DNA of 64,000 nt from Paenibacillus silvestris (GTDB lineage: Bacteria > Bacillota > Bacilli > Paenibacillales > NBRC-103111), in the NCBI RefSeq assembly GCF_009882985.1, contig NZ_WTUZ01000039.1, positions 310,001 to 374,000 on the forward strand. The letters run 5' to 3'. The notes under the pieces were generated by a model. That model did no database searches and had not been told where the DNA came from. It worked only from the letters and a program-made list of their open reading frames with translations. The translations under genes were made by a program, and so were the position numbers. Shown piece by piece: positions 26,825 to 35,412 of this stretch; the stretch's first letter is position 1; each line of letters opens with the position of its first letter.

Positions 26825-28126
26825 ATGAAGAAAGCATTTGTAATGATAGTAGCTATGGCTATGCTAGGTTCCACCGTGGCTTGTTCGTCTGGTCAAAGCA
26901 CACCAACCGCTGGAGAAAGCAGCAATTCCAAAAGCGAGGGCGCGCCTAAAAAAGTAGAATTAAAAGTATTTCTTGGCGGCTTGGACCGCTTCCGTGATCA
27001 ATTCGAGAAGTACTTCGCCGAATTCGCTAAGAAGGAAAAGAAAGAGAAAAATATCGAGGTTACGATCAACACCGAGTATCCAGGCTCCGATAATTCAACA
27101 CAAATCTTGAAAACTCGTCTAGCCACTGGCGATGTACCGGATATCTTCAGTCTGCATGCCGTGAACGACATTCCTGATTACTACAAAGCTGGTTACTTGG
27201 AGGATTTAACGAAACAACCGCTTTCCCCTAAGCTTATTGATGGCATCAAGGCACTCGTGACGATCGACAATAAAGTCGTAGCGGTTCCTATGGAAAGCTT
27301 GGCATGGGGGTACCTTTACAACAAAAAGATCTTCAAAGATCTAGCTATTAAACCACCTTCCACGTTAACGGAAATGAAGGCAGTCGTTCAAAAGTTAAAT
27401 GACAATAAAATTAAACCGTTTATGCTCAGCTACAAAGAAAGCTGGATCCCTCAGCTGTTCTTGCCTCTGACAATTGGTGGATTGGGCAACTCAAGCCATA
27501 AGGATTTTGTTGATAAAATGAATAAAAATCAAGGAAGCTTTGCAGAAGTGAAAGAGATGTTCGGGATTATCGATCTCGTTAACAGCAATGGAACGGACCG
27601 TGTATTTGAAGTTGGCAACGATGACGGAGCAGCTGATTTTGCTGCCGGCAAAGCGGCTATGTGGGTACAAGGACCATGGGATGCAGACAGTATTTTGAAA
27701 GCCAATGATAAGTTCGAATTCGGGGTTGCTCCGCTTCCTATCAATGATGATCCAACAGCAACACAAATCAACGTCTCGGTATCAACATCCTTAGCTTTGG
27801 CTTCCCAAGGCAAAAATAAGGAAGTTTCGGCAGATCTGCTCAATTTCATTCTAGATGATCAAGCGTCAAACGATCTGTATCAAGGATTGAAATTCAATCC
27901 AGTGTCCAAGAATCACACGTTTAAGCCGTATCCTTGGGTTGAGGACGCTTCTGTATTTGTAAACAAAGGGCAAGCCTATAAAGATCCACAGATTCCTGCT
28001 GCCGTGAAAGATGAATCAGGCAAAGCGCTTCAAGCCTATTTCAATAAGAAAATGTCCGCCGATGATGTCATTAAGGATCTGGATAAAACCTGGAAAGATG
28101 CAAATGCGATAGCCAACAAAAAATAA
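26825..28126 (+). CDS. Extracellular sugar-binding lipoprotein, UgpB/MalE type (importer 4)
   Basis: A receptor of about 433 residues. It belongs to the shorter SBP_bac_1 type and not to the LplA type of the other four sets. The signal peptide ends in STVAC with the lipidated cysteine at residue 20. The mature part has RLATGDVPDIFSLHA and GKAAMWVQGPWDADS, common in di- and oligosaccharide receptors. ATG 26825 follows GGGGAGG. It opens the importer 4 operon. A stem-loop follows it and may favour the receptor over the permeases. Confidence 0.88.
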   Translation: MKKAFVMIVAMAMLGSTVACSSGQSTPTAGESSNSKSEGAPKKVELKVFLGGLDRFRDQFEKYFAEFAKKEKKEKNIEVTINTEYPGSDNSTQILKTRLATGDVPDIFSLHAVNDIPDYYKAGYLEDLTKQPLSPKLIDGIKALVTIDNKVVAVPMESLAWGYLYNKKIFKDLAIKPPSTLTEMKAVVQKLNDNKIKPFMLSYKESWIPQLFLPLTIGGLGNSSHKDFVDKMNKNQGSFAEVKEMFGIIDLVNSNGTDRVFEVGNDDGAADFAAGKAAMWVQGPWDADSILKANDKFEFGVAPLPINDDPTATQINVSVSTSLALASQGKNKEVSADLLNFILDDQASNDLYQGLKFNPVSKNHTFKPYPWVEDASVFVNKGQAYKDPQIPAAVKDESGKALQAYFNKKMSADDVIKDLDKTWKDANAIANKK

Positions 28127-28141
28127 AGTTTGGAAGACAGT

Positions 28142-28183
28142 TTGTGCTCTGCTCTGGTCTTAGAAAGATTAGGCAGAGCACAA
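28142..28183 (+). other. Stem-loop between receptor and permease genes
   Basis: TTGTGCTCTGC (28142-28152) and GCAGAGCACAA (28173-28183) are perfect 11-bp inverted copies with a 20-base loop and no proper T-run. Such structures after receptor genes often give partial termination or mRNA stabilisation, so the receptor is made in excess. Confidence 0.6.
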
Positions 28184-28207
28184 GATTTTCCTAAGGAGTG
28201 AGCCCAC

Positions 28208-29092
28208 GTGCTGAAACGCCTTGTCAAAGACCATACATCATTGATTATGTTCGTGCTGCCCGCTTTTATCATGTATGTGACATTTCTAGTTATTCCGATG
28301 CTCCAAGGCTCTTACTACAGCTTTACGAACTGGGATGGCTTGAATAAACATTATACCTTCGTTGGGCTAGAGAATTTCATTGAAGCTATTCGCGATGATG
28401 CGAACTTTCGAACGTCGATTCTATTCACGGCTAAATATGTCTTGTTTGCTGTCGTTTTTCAGAACGCGATCGCATTGCTGCTTGCCCTAATGATTGAATC
28501 ACAAAGCAAAGGCAAAGGATGGCTTCGAACCATCTTCTTCATGCCTAGCATGTTAAGTATTATCATAAGTACTTTCATGTGGGTGTTCGTATTTACCAAG
28601 GTCATGCCAGCTTTGTCCAAGTATGCCGTCTTGAAATTTCTCGATATTTCCTGGCTAGGTGACCCTAACATTTCGTTCTACACGATCATGCTTGTTTCCA
28701 TTTGGGGTGGAATAGGAACTTTAATGATTATTTATATGTCTGCCATTCAAGGTATTCCCATGCATCTCAAAGAAGCAGCTATTATTGACGGTGCGAAGCC
28801 TCATCATATGCTGCGTTTCATTACATTGCCATTGATTGCGCACGCGCTGACGATCTGCATCTTTTTAACCTTGAACAACTCGTTTAAAGTGTATGACCTT
28901 ATCTATGCTTTAACAGGCGGAGGACCTGCCCGGGCAACGCAAGTTATCTCTATGAATATTCTGGAGGAGGCTTATCAGCGCAATTTCAGGTATGGGTATG
29001 CCAGCGCGAAAGCGATCATTCTCTTCCTGATCATACTTGTCATTACGCTTATTCAAGTTTCCGTCATGAAGAAACGGGAGGTAGAGGCATGA
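28208..29092 (+). CDS. Carbohydrate ABC importer permease, MalF/UgpA type (importer 4)
   Basis: A membrane subunit of 294 residues. It has FVLPAFIMYVTFLVIPMLQG, YYSFTNWDGL, the EAA loop (LKEAAIIDGAKPHHMLRFITLP) and LTGGGPARATQ, the usual marks of the MalF/UgpA group. GTG 28208 has an AAGGAG site nine bases away. It overlaps the next permease gene by 4 bp. Confidence 0.92.
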   Translation: MLKRLVKDHTSLIMFVLPAFIMYVTFLVIPMLQGSYYSFTNWDGLNKHYTFVGLENFIEAIRDDANFRTSILFTAKYVLFAVVFQNAIALLLALMIESQSKGKGWLRTIFFMPSMLSIIISTFMWVFVFTKVMPALSKYAVLKFLDISWLGDPNISFYTIMLVSIWGGIGTLMIIYMSAIQGIPMHLKEAAIIDGAKPHHMLRFITLPLIAHALTICIFLTLNNSFKVYDLIYALTGGGPARATQVISMNILEEAYQRNFRYGYASAKAIILFLIILVITLIQVSVMKKREVEA

Positions 29093-29913
29093 ACAAGCGG
29101 CATTATGCAGGGCTGTCTCTATTGGCGCTAAGCATCCTGGCGATTTTCTTCCTTTTTCCAATTTATATGGCCATATTGAATTCTTTCAAAACACAAGGAG
29201 AGATGTACAGCTCCGTTCTTGGCCTACCAGTGAAGTTTCACATTGAAAACTATGTGCAAGCCTTTAGCAAGGCGAACATGCTCAAGAGCGGTTGGAACAC
29301 AATTGTTGTAACCGTAACAGGCATTGTCGTCATCGTGTTATGCAGCTCTCTAGCGGGATATAAGCTCTCCCGAACGCCTGGGAAACTGAGCAACGCCATT
29401 TTCTTGCTATTCGTATCTTCTATGCTGATCCCTTTTCAGACGATTATGGTTACTTTAACGAAGATGGCCAAATCGCTGGGTCTCCAAGGCTCTCCATTCG
29501 GTCTAGGCATTGTGTGTGCCGGCTTGGGCGTTAGTATGGCTGTGTTTCTGTACCATGGATTCGTGAAAGGCATCCCGCGTGAGTTAGATGAATCGGCGAA
29601 AATGGATGGATGCAGTGAAATTAAAACCTTTTTCATGATTATTTTGCCGCTGCTGCTTCCGATTACCTTTACGATTGGTATTTTGAATCTGTTGTGGCTA
29701 TGGAACGATTTCCTGTTGCCCGTACTAATGCTAACCGATTTCCGCCAATATACATTAGTTTTGACAATCAATATGTTCTTCGGCAAATATAGCCGGGAAT
29801 GGTCGTTGATTCTGGCCTCGCTGATTTTGTCATCGATTCCGATTGTTATCATATTTGCTATATTTCAACGTTGGATTATCCAAGGAATTACAGATGGGGC
29901 GGTAAAAGGCTAG
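29089..29913 (+). CDS. Carbohydrate ABC importer permease, MalG/UgpE type (importer 4)
   Basis: The second membrane subunit, 274 residues. It shows FFLFPIYMAILNSFKTQGEM, the EAA loop (LDESAKMDGCSE), WLWNDFLLPVLML and the end RWIIQGITDGAVKG. Translation is coupled to the previous gene through ATGA. A terminator follows at 29982-30007. No ATPase gene is present. Confidence 0.92.
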   Translation: MNKRHYAGLSLLALSILAIFFLFPIYMAILNSFKTQGEMYSSVLGLPVKFHIENYVQAFSKANMLKSGWNTIVVTVTGIVVIVLCSSLAGYKLSRTPGKLSNAIFLLFVSSMLIPFQTIMVTLTKMAKSLGLQGSPFGLGIVCAGLGVSMAVFLYHGFVKGIPRELDESAKMDGCSEIKTFFMIILPLLLPITFTIGILNLLWLWNDFLLPVLMLTDFRQYTLVLTINMFFGKYSREWSLILASLILSSIPIVIIFAIFQRWIIQGITDGAVKG

Positions 29914-29981
29914 CCATGTGGCATGAAATGCGAGTATAAGTCTTAGGGAAATTTGTCGAATTTAATCGAATTTTATTTGTG

Positions 29982-30007
29982 AAACCACCCGAATGGGGTG
30001 GTTTTTT
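29982..30007 (+). terminator. Rho-independent terminator after importer 4
   Basis: AAACCACCC (29982-29990) pairs perfectly with GGGTGGTTT (29996-30004) around a 5-base loop, followed by more T residues. Confidence 0.9.
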
Positions 30008-30011
30008 AGGT

Positions 30012-30045
30012 TATTCAGGTCTATTCAGGTCTATTCAGGTCTATT
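30012..30045. repeat. Short tandem repeat, 10-bp unit, about 3.4 copies
   Basis: The unit TATTCAGGTC is repeated three times head to tail and followed by TATT. It lies between the importer 4 terminator and the efflux operon. No function is evident; a 10-bp period equals about one helical turn. Confidence 0.7.
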
Positions 30046-30181
30046 ATCCTAGGGATATCGTGTCTTCTTCCTTGTTTTTACATATTCTTCACATTTCAAT
30101 CACACTTTTATCATGAATGTCAAATATGGTGAGAGGGAGCATTTGCCCAAATGAAATGAATCAGACGGAGGTTTCCATCCC

Positions 30182-32215
30182 ATGAGGAAGTACAGTTCAC
30201 TCAAGAGTACCACAATCATCGCAGTCGTTACCGCGATAACCGTCACCATAGCAGGCTGCAGCACGCCAGCAAGCACTGCTAAACCAGGGGCAAACGGACG
30301 AACGGGAACACGTCAGATGGCAGTAGAAACACAAGTTGTTAAATTGTCGGACATTGGTGGCGGCCAAGTATTTACGGGCTCGATCACGCCGGCTTTCACT
30401 ACGAATCTTTCTTCCAAAGTGAATGGCCGCATAGCATCCCTTGATGTTAATATCGGGGATAAAGTGAAAGTGGGACAGGCTTTAGCGCACATCGATACAA
30501 GCACGCTTCAGCAATCTATCGAGCAGACCAAAAGCGATTATGCGTTAAGTCAAGTGCAGTACAACAAGGTAGTGAATGATCAAGCGAATAGTTTAGCTTT
30601 AGCACAGAAGACGCTAGCTGTTCAGCAAGCTGCTTATGAGAAAACGATTAATGATCAGAAGAATGCCGTAGCTTTAGCACAAACACAATTAAATAATGCG
30701 ATTACGACACAACAGAACTCTATTGAATCAGCCAAACAAGGAGTCTCTTCTGCACAGGTAGGCTTCAGTAAAGCACAAGCTGATGCTGCTACCGCAGTGA
30801 CTGTCGCGCAGACGAACTTGAATTCACAGTTAGACAGCTTATTAACGACACAGAATAATAATATAGATACCTCACAACTGAACGTGCAACAAGCTGTTGC
30901 TGCCTATAATGCAGCCGCTCAGTCGGGAAGGGACATTGACACTGCCTTCGCGAAGCTGCAAACGACTCAACTTGCGTTGCAGCAAGCGCAGCAAGCTCAA
31001 TATAAAGACACACAGTCAGCGCAACAATCGTTGACGAACTTGCAAAATGCGTTGTTGACCGCACAAAGCTCCCAAGCCGTGCAAGTTGCACAAGAGTCTT
31101 TGAATTCAGCATTATTAACACTTGCTAATACACAAGCGACAGCTTCAGCTCAGCTTGATCTTAGTCGTACACAGCTAGCACAAACACAATCCTCTCAGGA
31201 TATTTCCAAGAACAGTGCGGAAGCTGCCCTTGAGCAATCTAAGCAAACGCTGAAAGCAGCCCAATCTACGGATTCCTTGCAAGTAAGCGCTGCTCAGCTT
31301 CAGCAAGCTGAAACAAGATTGAGCATCTTAAGCGAACAGCTTCAAGATGGTGTGTTAACGAGCCCCGTTGCGGGGATTGTAAGCGCAATTCTAGTACCAG
31401 TCGGGCAGAATGCGGGCCAAGCTGCCGTCATGTCGATCTCTACAGTAGATCCATTATTGGCAACAGTCAACGTATCTGAAGCATCTATTGGGAAAATCAA
31501 AAACGGTTCTCCCATGTCGGTTAAAATCCCTACACTAAATAAATCGTTCGATGGAACGGTATATTCCGTCCATCCAACCATGGACTCTACTTCCAAATCT
31601 TTTCTGGTCGACATCAAAATTAATGATGATAACCATGAAGTATTACCGGGCATGTTTGCCGAATCCTCACTCAAAAGTGAAGGCAAACAATCCATTGTTG
31701 TACCTGCAGACGCAGTGCTTAGCCAACCAAGCGGTAATGCCGTATACATAGTTAAAGAGGGGAAAGCGTCGAAGGTACTTGTCAAAGTAGGTGTGATGAC
31801 GAGTGCATCCTTCGAAATTATCAGCGGTCTGAAGGTTGGAGATGAGCTTGTCGTTAAAGGGCAAGAGCTGCTTTCTGATAACGTTCCGGTACAGATTAAT
31901 CAACCAGGACAAGAAAATGGAGCAGGCAAAGGCCAAGGTCAAGGCAAGAGCGGTGGTCAAGGACAAGCCGGTCAGAATGGCCAAGGACAAGCCGGTCAAG
32001 GCAATCAAGGCGGCCAAGGCCAAAATAGAAATGGCGGTCAAGGCGGTCAAGGTGGCCAGGCTGGGCAAGGCGGAGGTCAAGCTGGTCAAAGCAGGAGCGG
32101 CGGCCAAGGACAGAGCGGACAAGGCACCCAAGGTAAGGGAGCTGATCCTTCAGGAGCTAAGCCAAGCGGCAATGGCGCTGATGCAGCAACTCCGAAAGCG
32201 GGGGCTGGACAGTGA
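30182..32215 (+). CDS. RND efflux adaptor lipoprotein with extended coiled coil and Gly/Gln tail
   Basis: The periplasmic-adaptor (HlyD/AcrA-type) partner of the RND pump, 677 residues. The signal peptide ends in the lipobox TIAGC with the lipidated cysteine at residue 26. A barrel/lipoyl half follows (SKVNGRIASLDVNIGDKVKV). Then comes a Gln/Ala-rich coiled-coil region of about 270 residues (about 115-385), the second lipoyl half (LQDGVLTSPVAGIVSAILVP), a beta-barrel and a membrane-proximal domain. It ends in a tail of about 100 residues made almost only of Gly, Gln, Ala, Asn and Ser. Typical adaptors are near 400 residues. ATG 30182 follows GGAGG. Its stop overlaps the pump start by 4 bp. 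Confidence 0.88.
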   Translation: MRKYSSLKSTTIIAVVTAITVTIAGCSTPASTAKPGANGRTGTRQMAVETQVVKLSDIGGGQVFTGSITPAFTTNLSSKVNGRIASLDVNIGDKVKVGQALAHIDTSTLQQSIEQTKSDYALSQVQYNKVVNDQANSLALAQKTLAVQQAAYEKTINDQKNAVALAQTQLNNAITTQQNSIESAKQGVSSAQVGFSKAQADAATAVTVAQTNLNSQLDSLLTTQNNNIDTSQLNVQQAVAAYNAAAQSGRDIDTAFAKLQTTQLALQQAQQAQYKDTQSAQQSLTNLQNALLTAQSSQAVQVAQESLNSALLTLANTQATASAQLDLSRTQLAQTQSSQDISKNSAEAALEQSKQTLKAAQSTDSLQVSAAQLQQAETRLSILSEQLQDGVLTSPVAGIVSAILVPVGQNAGQAAVMSISTVDPLLATVNVSEASIGKIKNGSPMSVKIPTLNKSFDGTVYSVHPTMDSTSKSFLVDIKINDDNHEVLPGMFAESSLKSEGKQSIVVPADAVLSQPSGNAVYIVKEGKASKVLVKVGVMTSASFEIISGLKVGDELVVKGQELLSDNVPVQINQPGQENGAGKGQGQGKSGGQGQAGQNGQGQAGQGNQGGQGQNRNGGQGGQGGQAGQGGGQAGQSRSGGQGQSGQGTQGKGADPSGAKPSGNGADAATPKAGAGQ

Positions 32216-35200
32216 AATTAGCTAATTTCTCCGTTCATCGCCCAGTCACCATCTTAATGATCATGATTTCGCTCGTGATCGTGGGCTCGATTGCGATTCC
32301 GCTTCTGCCCGTGGATCTGTACCCGAACCTGGAAATTCCGTCTGCCACTGTATCGGTTTCTTGGAGCGGCGCGTCGCCAGGACAGATTGAACAACAGATT
32401 ACGAAGCCGATTGAGAATGCAATGGCCACCGTCACAGGAGTAACGAGTATATCCTCAAACTCACGTACAGGCTCAAGTAACGTTACATTGCAATTTAATT
32501 ATGGCACGAATATTGATCAGGCAACATTAACCATGAGGGACAAATTAGATCGTGTCCGAAGGCAGCTTCCTGCGGATGCGGATGCGCCCGTCGTTTCACG
32601 TGCTGATCCGAACAGTACACCGATCATGACGCTAGCCCTGTATGGTAAAACCGACCTTGTCACACTTCGCGACATCGCTGACAATATTGTGAGTCCTGAT
32701 GTCCAGCGTTCTGATGGCGTTGCATCGGTTGGCGTCACTGGCGGACGTGTCAGACAAATACAAATTCTCGTAGAACCAAGTCGCTTGCAGCAATACAATA
32801 TCTCATTCAGTACCTTGGTTTCCGCACTCGGTAATGATAATTCGTCTACCGACGCTGGACTTGTCAATAAAGGGAGTCAACTGGTGCCCTTGCATATTGA
32901 CGGAGAATTCAAATCAACGGCTGATATCGGCAAAGTCCAAGTACAGCTGGGGCGTGGACAAACGATCGCTTTAAGTGAGCTCGGCAAAATTATAGACACT
33001 TATCAAGATGTTACGCTGGAAGCGCGTAAAGATGGAGAAGTCAGTGTTTCTCTCTCTGTACTCAAGCAATCGGACGGCAACACAGTTTCCGTATCTAGCA
33101 ACATTCAGAAGTCGCTGCAAGACATTCAGTCTAAGCTTCCGGAAGGTATGCATGTCGCGATATTGAATGATTCTGCCAAGTTTATTCGCGATTCCTTGCG
33201 TACCGTTGTTGAACATACGCTGCTCGGAGGCGTGTTCTCGGTCATCATCCTGTTGTTCTTCTTGCGAAGTGTTAGGGCGACTCTCATTATCGGCGTCGTA
33301 ATTCCGATTTCCATCATAAGCACATTCAGTATGATGTATTTCGGTCATCAAACGATTAACACCATCACACTTGGCGGGTTGGCACTTGGTCTCGGTTCAC
33401 TCGTAGACTTCGCCGTCGTTGTCTTGGAAAGTATTTTCCGTAAACGACACGAAGGCTTGTCTCCGGAAGAAGCCGCCAAAGTGGGAACGGCCGAGGTGGG
33501 TACAGCAGTTATGGCTTCGGCATTGGCACAAATAGCGGTTTTTGCACCGACGGCATTCATCAGCGGCTTGGTCAAACAATTTTTCTGGCCAATGGCACTA
33601 GTTGTTTGTTTTTCACATGTAGCCGCATGGTTTGCAGCTGTTACTTTAGTGCCGATGTTGGCTGCCAAAATATTGCGTCGTAAGGTCGATGAAGAGCTGC
33701 CAACGGGTAGAAGCTTTAATCCATTCGTTTGGTTCGGCAGAGGCATGGAGTTTATGACAAAGGTTTACGCCAGACTACTGCGCTGGTCCATGCTCCATCG
33801 CTGGGTCATTATTTCCATTACAGTTCTGCTATTCGCTGCGAGCGTGTATTCGGTTCGTTTTGTAGGCAGTGAATTAACACCCAAAACAGATCAAGGACAA
33901 GTGAATTTAAATATTAATTTGCCGCAAGGGACAGATTTCGCGGTGACGAATCAAGTAGCTACTACGCTGGAGACAAGATTGAAAGATGTGCCGGAAATAG
34001 ACACCGTCTTTACTTCAGTTGGTTCGGCTGGCGGAGGAGCCTTTCAATCAGCAGCAACCAATACGGGCAGCATCCAAATTCGATTAAAACCGCTCAGCGA
34101 AAGAAAGAAAAGCACCGATCAAGTTGCTGAACAAATCCGGAGCCTCACAACGGGCTTTGCGGGAGCACAAATTGGAGTAAGTGTTCCGGCAGGTGTACGT
34201 CTGCCAGGGCTTGGCGGTGGCGGTAACTTTGGTGGCGGCGACGTTCAAGTTAATTTATCCGGACCGGATTTAGCCGTCTTACAGAAGCTGGGCGATCTCG
34301 TTGCACAGGAAATCACTTCCGTAGAAGGCACACGAAATGTGCAAAATACGTTGGATCGTTCGATTCCACAGTTTAATTTAACGATTGATCGTGATGCAGC
34401 AGCTCACTACGGTGTTTCGTTAAGAGATGTGATGACAGCTTTGCGCACAGCTTATCAGGGAAGTGTGGCTACACAGTTTAAAACAGCAAGTTCACAAATT
34501 TCTGTTCTAGTGAAGTATCCAAATGATTTTACGAACAAGCTGGAGAATTTCAACAATGTGACGATTAATACGGCAAGTGGTGCGATTGTCCCTGTCAGTC
34601 TCATTGCCAAGGTTGAGCCAGGTACAGGTCCTGCACAAATCCGCAGACAAGATCAGAACCGTGTGGCAACCGTACAAGCTTCCATATTTGGGGCTTCTGT
34701 TGGTGAGGTATCGGCGCAGGTTAAGCAGAAAATTGATGCGATTCAACCACCGGATGGTTATCAAGTTACGATGGGCGGTCAGCAGGCCAGCCAGAATGAT
34801 TCTTTTAAAAGCTTATACTTAGTGCTTATTCTATCCGTTGCCTTGGTGTACATGGTTATGGCAAGTCAATTTGAATCGTTATATGGACCGTTTATCATCA
34901 TGTTCTCCTTACCGCCAACTTTCATTGGCGCCATACTGGGGCTTTTGGTCACACATCGTACGATTAATATGAACTCTATCATTGGCATGATCATGCTCGT
35001 GGGCATTGTCGTTAATAATGCCATCGTATTAATCGATTATACGAATCAATTGCGTGCCAAAGGTATGCCGTTATTCGATGCTCTTATTGAAGCGGGCAAA
35101 GTGCGCTTACGTCCTATTCTAATGACTACAGCGACTACTGTCCTTGCGATGGTACCGCTTGTTATCGGGTTTGGTGAAGGAGCGGAGACACAAGCTTCCA

Positions 35201-35358
35201 TGGCAACAGTTGTAGCATTTGGTTTGACCTTATCCACACTAGTCACTTTAGTACTGATACCTGTTGTTTATACATTGCTGGATAGTTGGAAAAATGGTAT
35301 CACGAAAAGATTTAAACGCAAGCCTGCAATTGTCCAGGAGCAAGGGACTATAGCCTAG
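32212..35358 (+). CDS. RND-family efflux transporter (AcrB/SwrC-like)
   Basis: A 1048-residue proton-driven exporter with the duplicated RND layout: helix 1 after MKLANFSVHRPVTILMIMIS, a large outer loop, a helix bundle, a second large loop and a second bundle (VALVYMVMASQFESLYGPF). The helix-4 motif reads LVDFAVVVLES, with only one acidic residue (D399) where AcrB has two; helix 10 has GIVVNNAIVLIDY without the AcrB lysine. A Gly-rich insert (GLGGGGNFGGGD) lies in the second outer loop. The start is GTG 32212, overlapping the adaptor stop. The substrate is unknown. No outer-membrane channel gene is present, as expected for a Gram-positive. Confidence 0.9.
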   Translation: MKLANFSVHRPVTILMIMISLVIVGSIAIPLLPVDLYPNLEIPSATVSVSWSGASPGQIEQQITKPIENAMATVTGVTSISSNSRTGSSNVTLQFNYGTNIDQATLTMRDKLDRVRRQLPADADAPVVSRADPNSTPIMTLALYGKTDLVTLRDIADNIVSPDVQRSDGVASVGVTGGRVRQIQILVEPSRLQQYNISFSTLVSALGNDNSSTDAGLVNKGSQLVPLHIDGEFKSTADIGKVQVQLGRGQTIALSELGKIIDTYQDVTLEARKDGEVSVSLSVLKQSDGNTVSVSSNIQKSLQDIQSKLPEGMHVAILNDSAKFIRDSLRTVVEHTLLGGVFSVIILLFFLRSVRATLIIGVVIPISIISTFSMMYFGHQTINTITLGGLALGLGSLVDFAVVVLESIFRKRHEGLSPEEAAKVGTAEVGTAVMASALAQIAVFAPTAFISGLVKQFFWPMALVVCFSHVAAWFAAVTLVPMLAAKILRRKVDEELPTGRSFNPFVWFGRGMEFMTKVYARLLRWSMLHRWVIISITVLLFAASVYSVRFVGSELTPKTDQGQVNLNINLPQGTDFAVTNQVATTLETRLKDVPEIDTVFTSVGSAGGGAFQSAATNTGSIQIRLKPLSERKKSTDQVAEQIRSLTTGFAGAQIGVSVPAGVRLPGLGGGGNFGGGDVQVNLSGPDLAVLQKLGDLVAQEITSVEGTRNVQNTLDRSIPQFNLTIDRDAAAHYGVSLRDVMTALRTAYQGSVATQFKTASSQISVLVKYPNDFTNKLENFNNVTINTASGAIVPVSLIAKVEPGTGPAQIRRQDQNRVATVQASIFGASVGEVSAQVKQKIDAIQPPDGYQVTMGGQQASQNDSFKSLYLVLILSVALVYMVMASQFESLYGPFIIMFSLPPTFIGAILGLLVTHRTINMNSIIGMIMLVGIVVNNAIVLIDYTNQLRAKGMPLFDALIEAGKVRLRPILMTTATTVLAMVPLVIGFGEGAETQASMATVVAFGLTLSTLVTLVLIPVVYTLLDSWKNGITKRFKRKPAIVQEQGTIA

Positions 35359-35412
35359 TTATAGGGGATTACGAAGATAGCTTCCATATGGAAAGCTTTA
35401 AGGAGAAGGAAC

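Noticed and set aside
31667-32225. Long open frames in both strands over the end of the adaptor gene
   Set aside because: They arise from the repetitive Gly/Gln-coding tail; the Lys/Ala-rich and Leu/Thr/Ala-rich translations are artefacts of that repeat.
35379-35398. Near-palindrome AGCTTCCATATGGAAAGCT between pump and RCC1 genes
   Set aside because: It is imperfect, close to the ribosome binding site and without a T-run; it could be chance.
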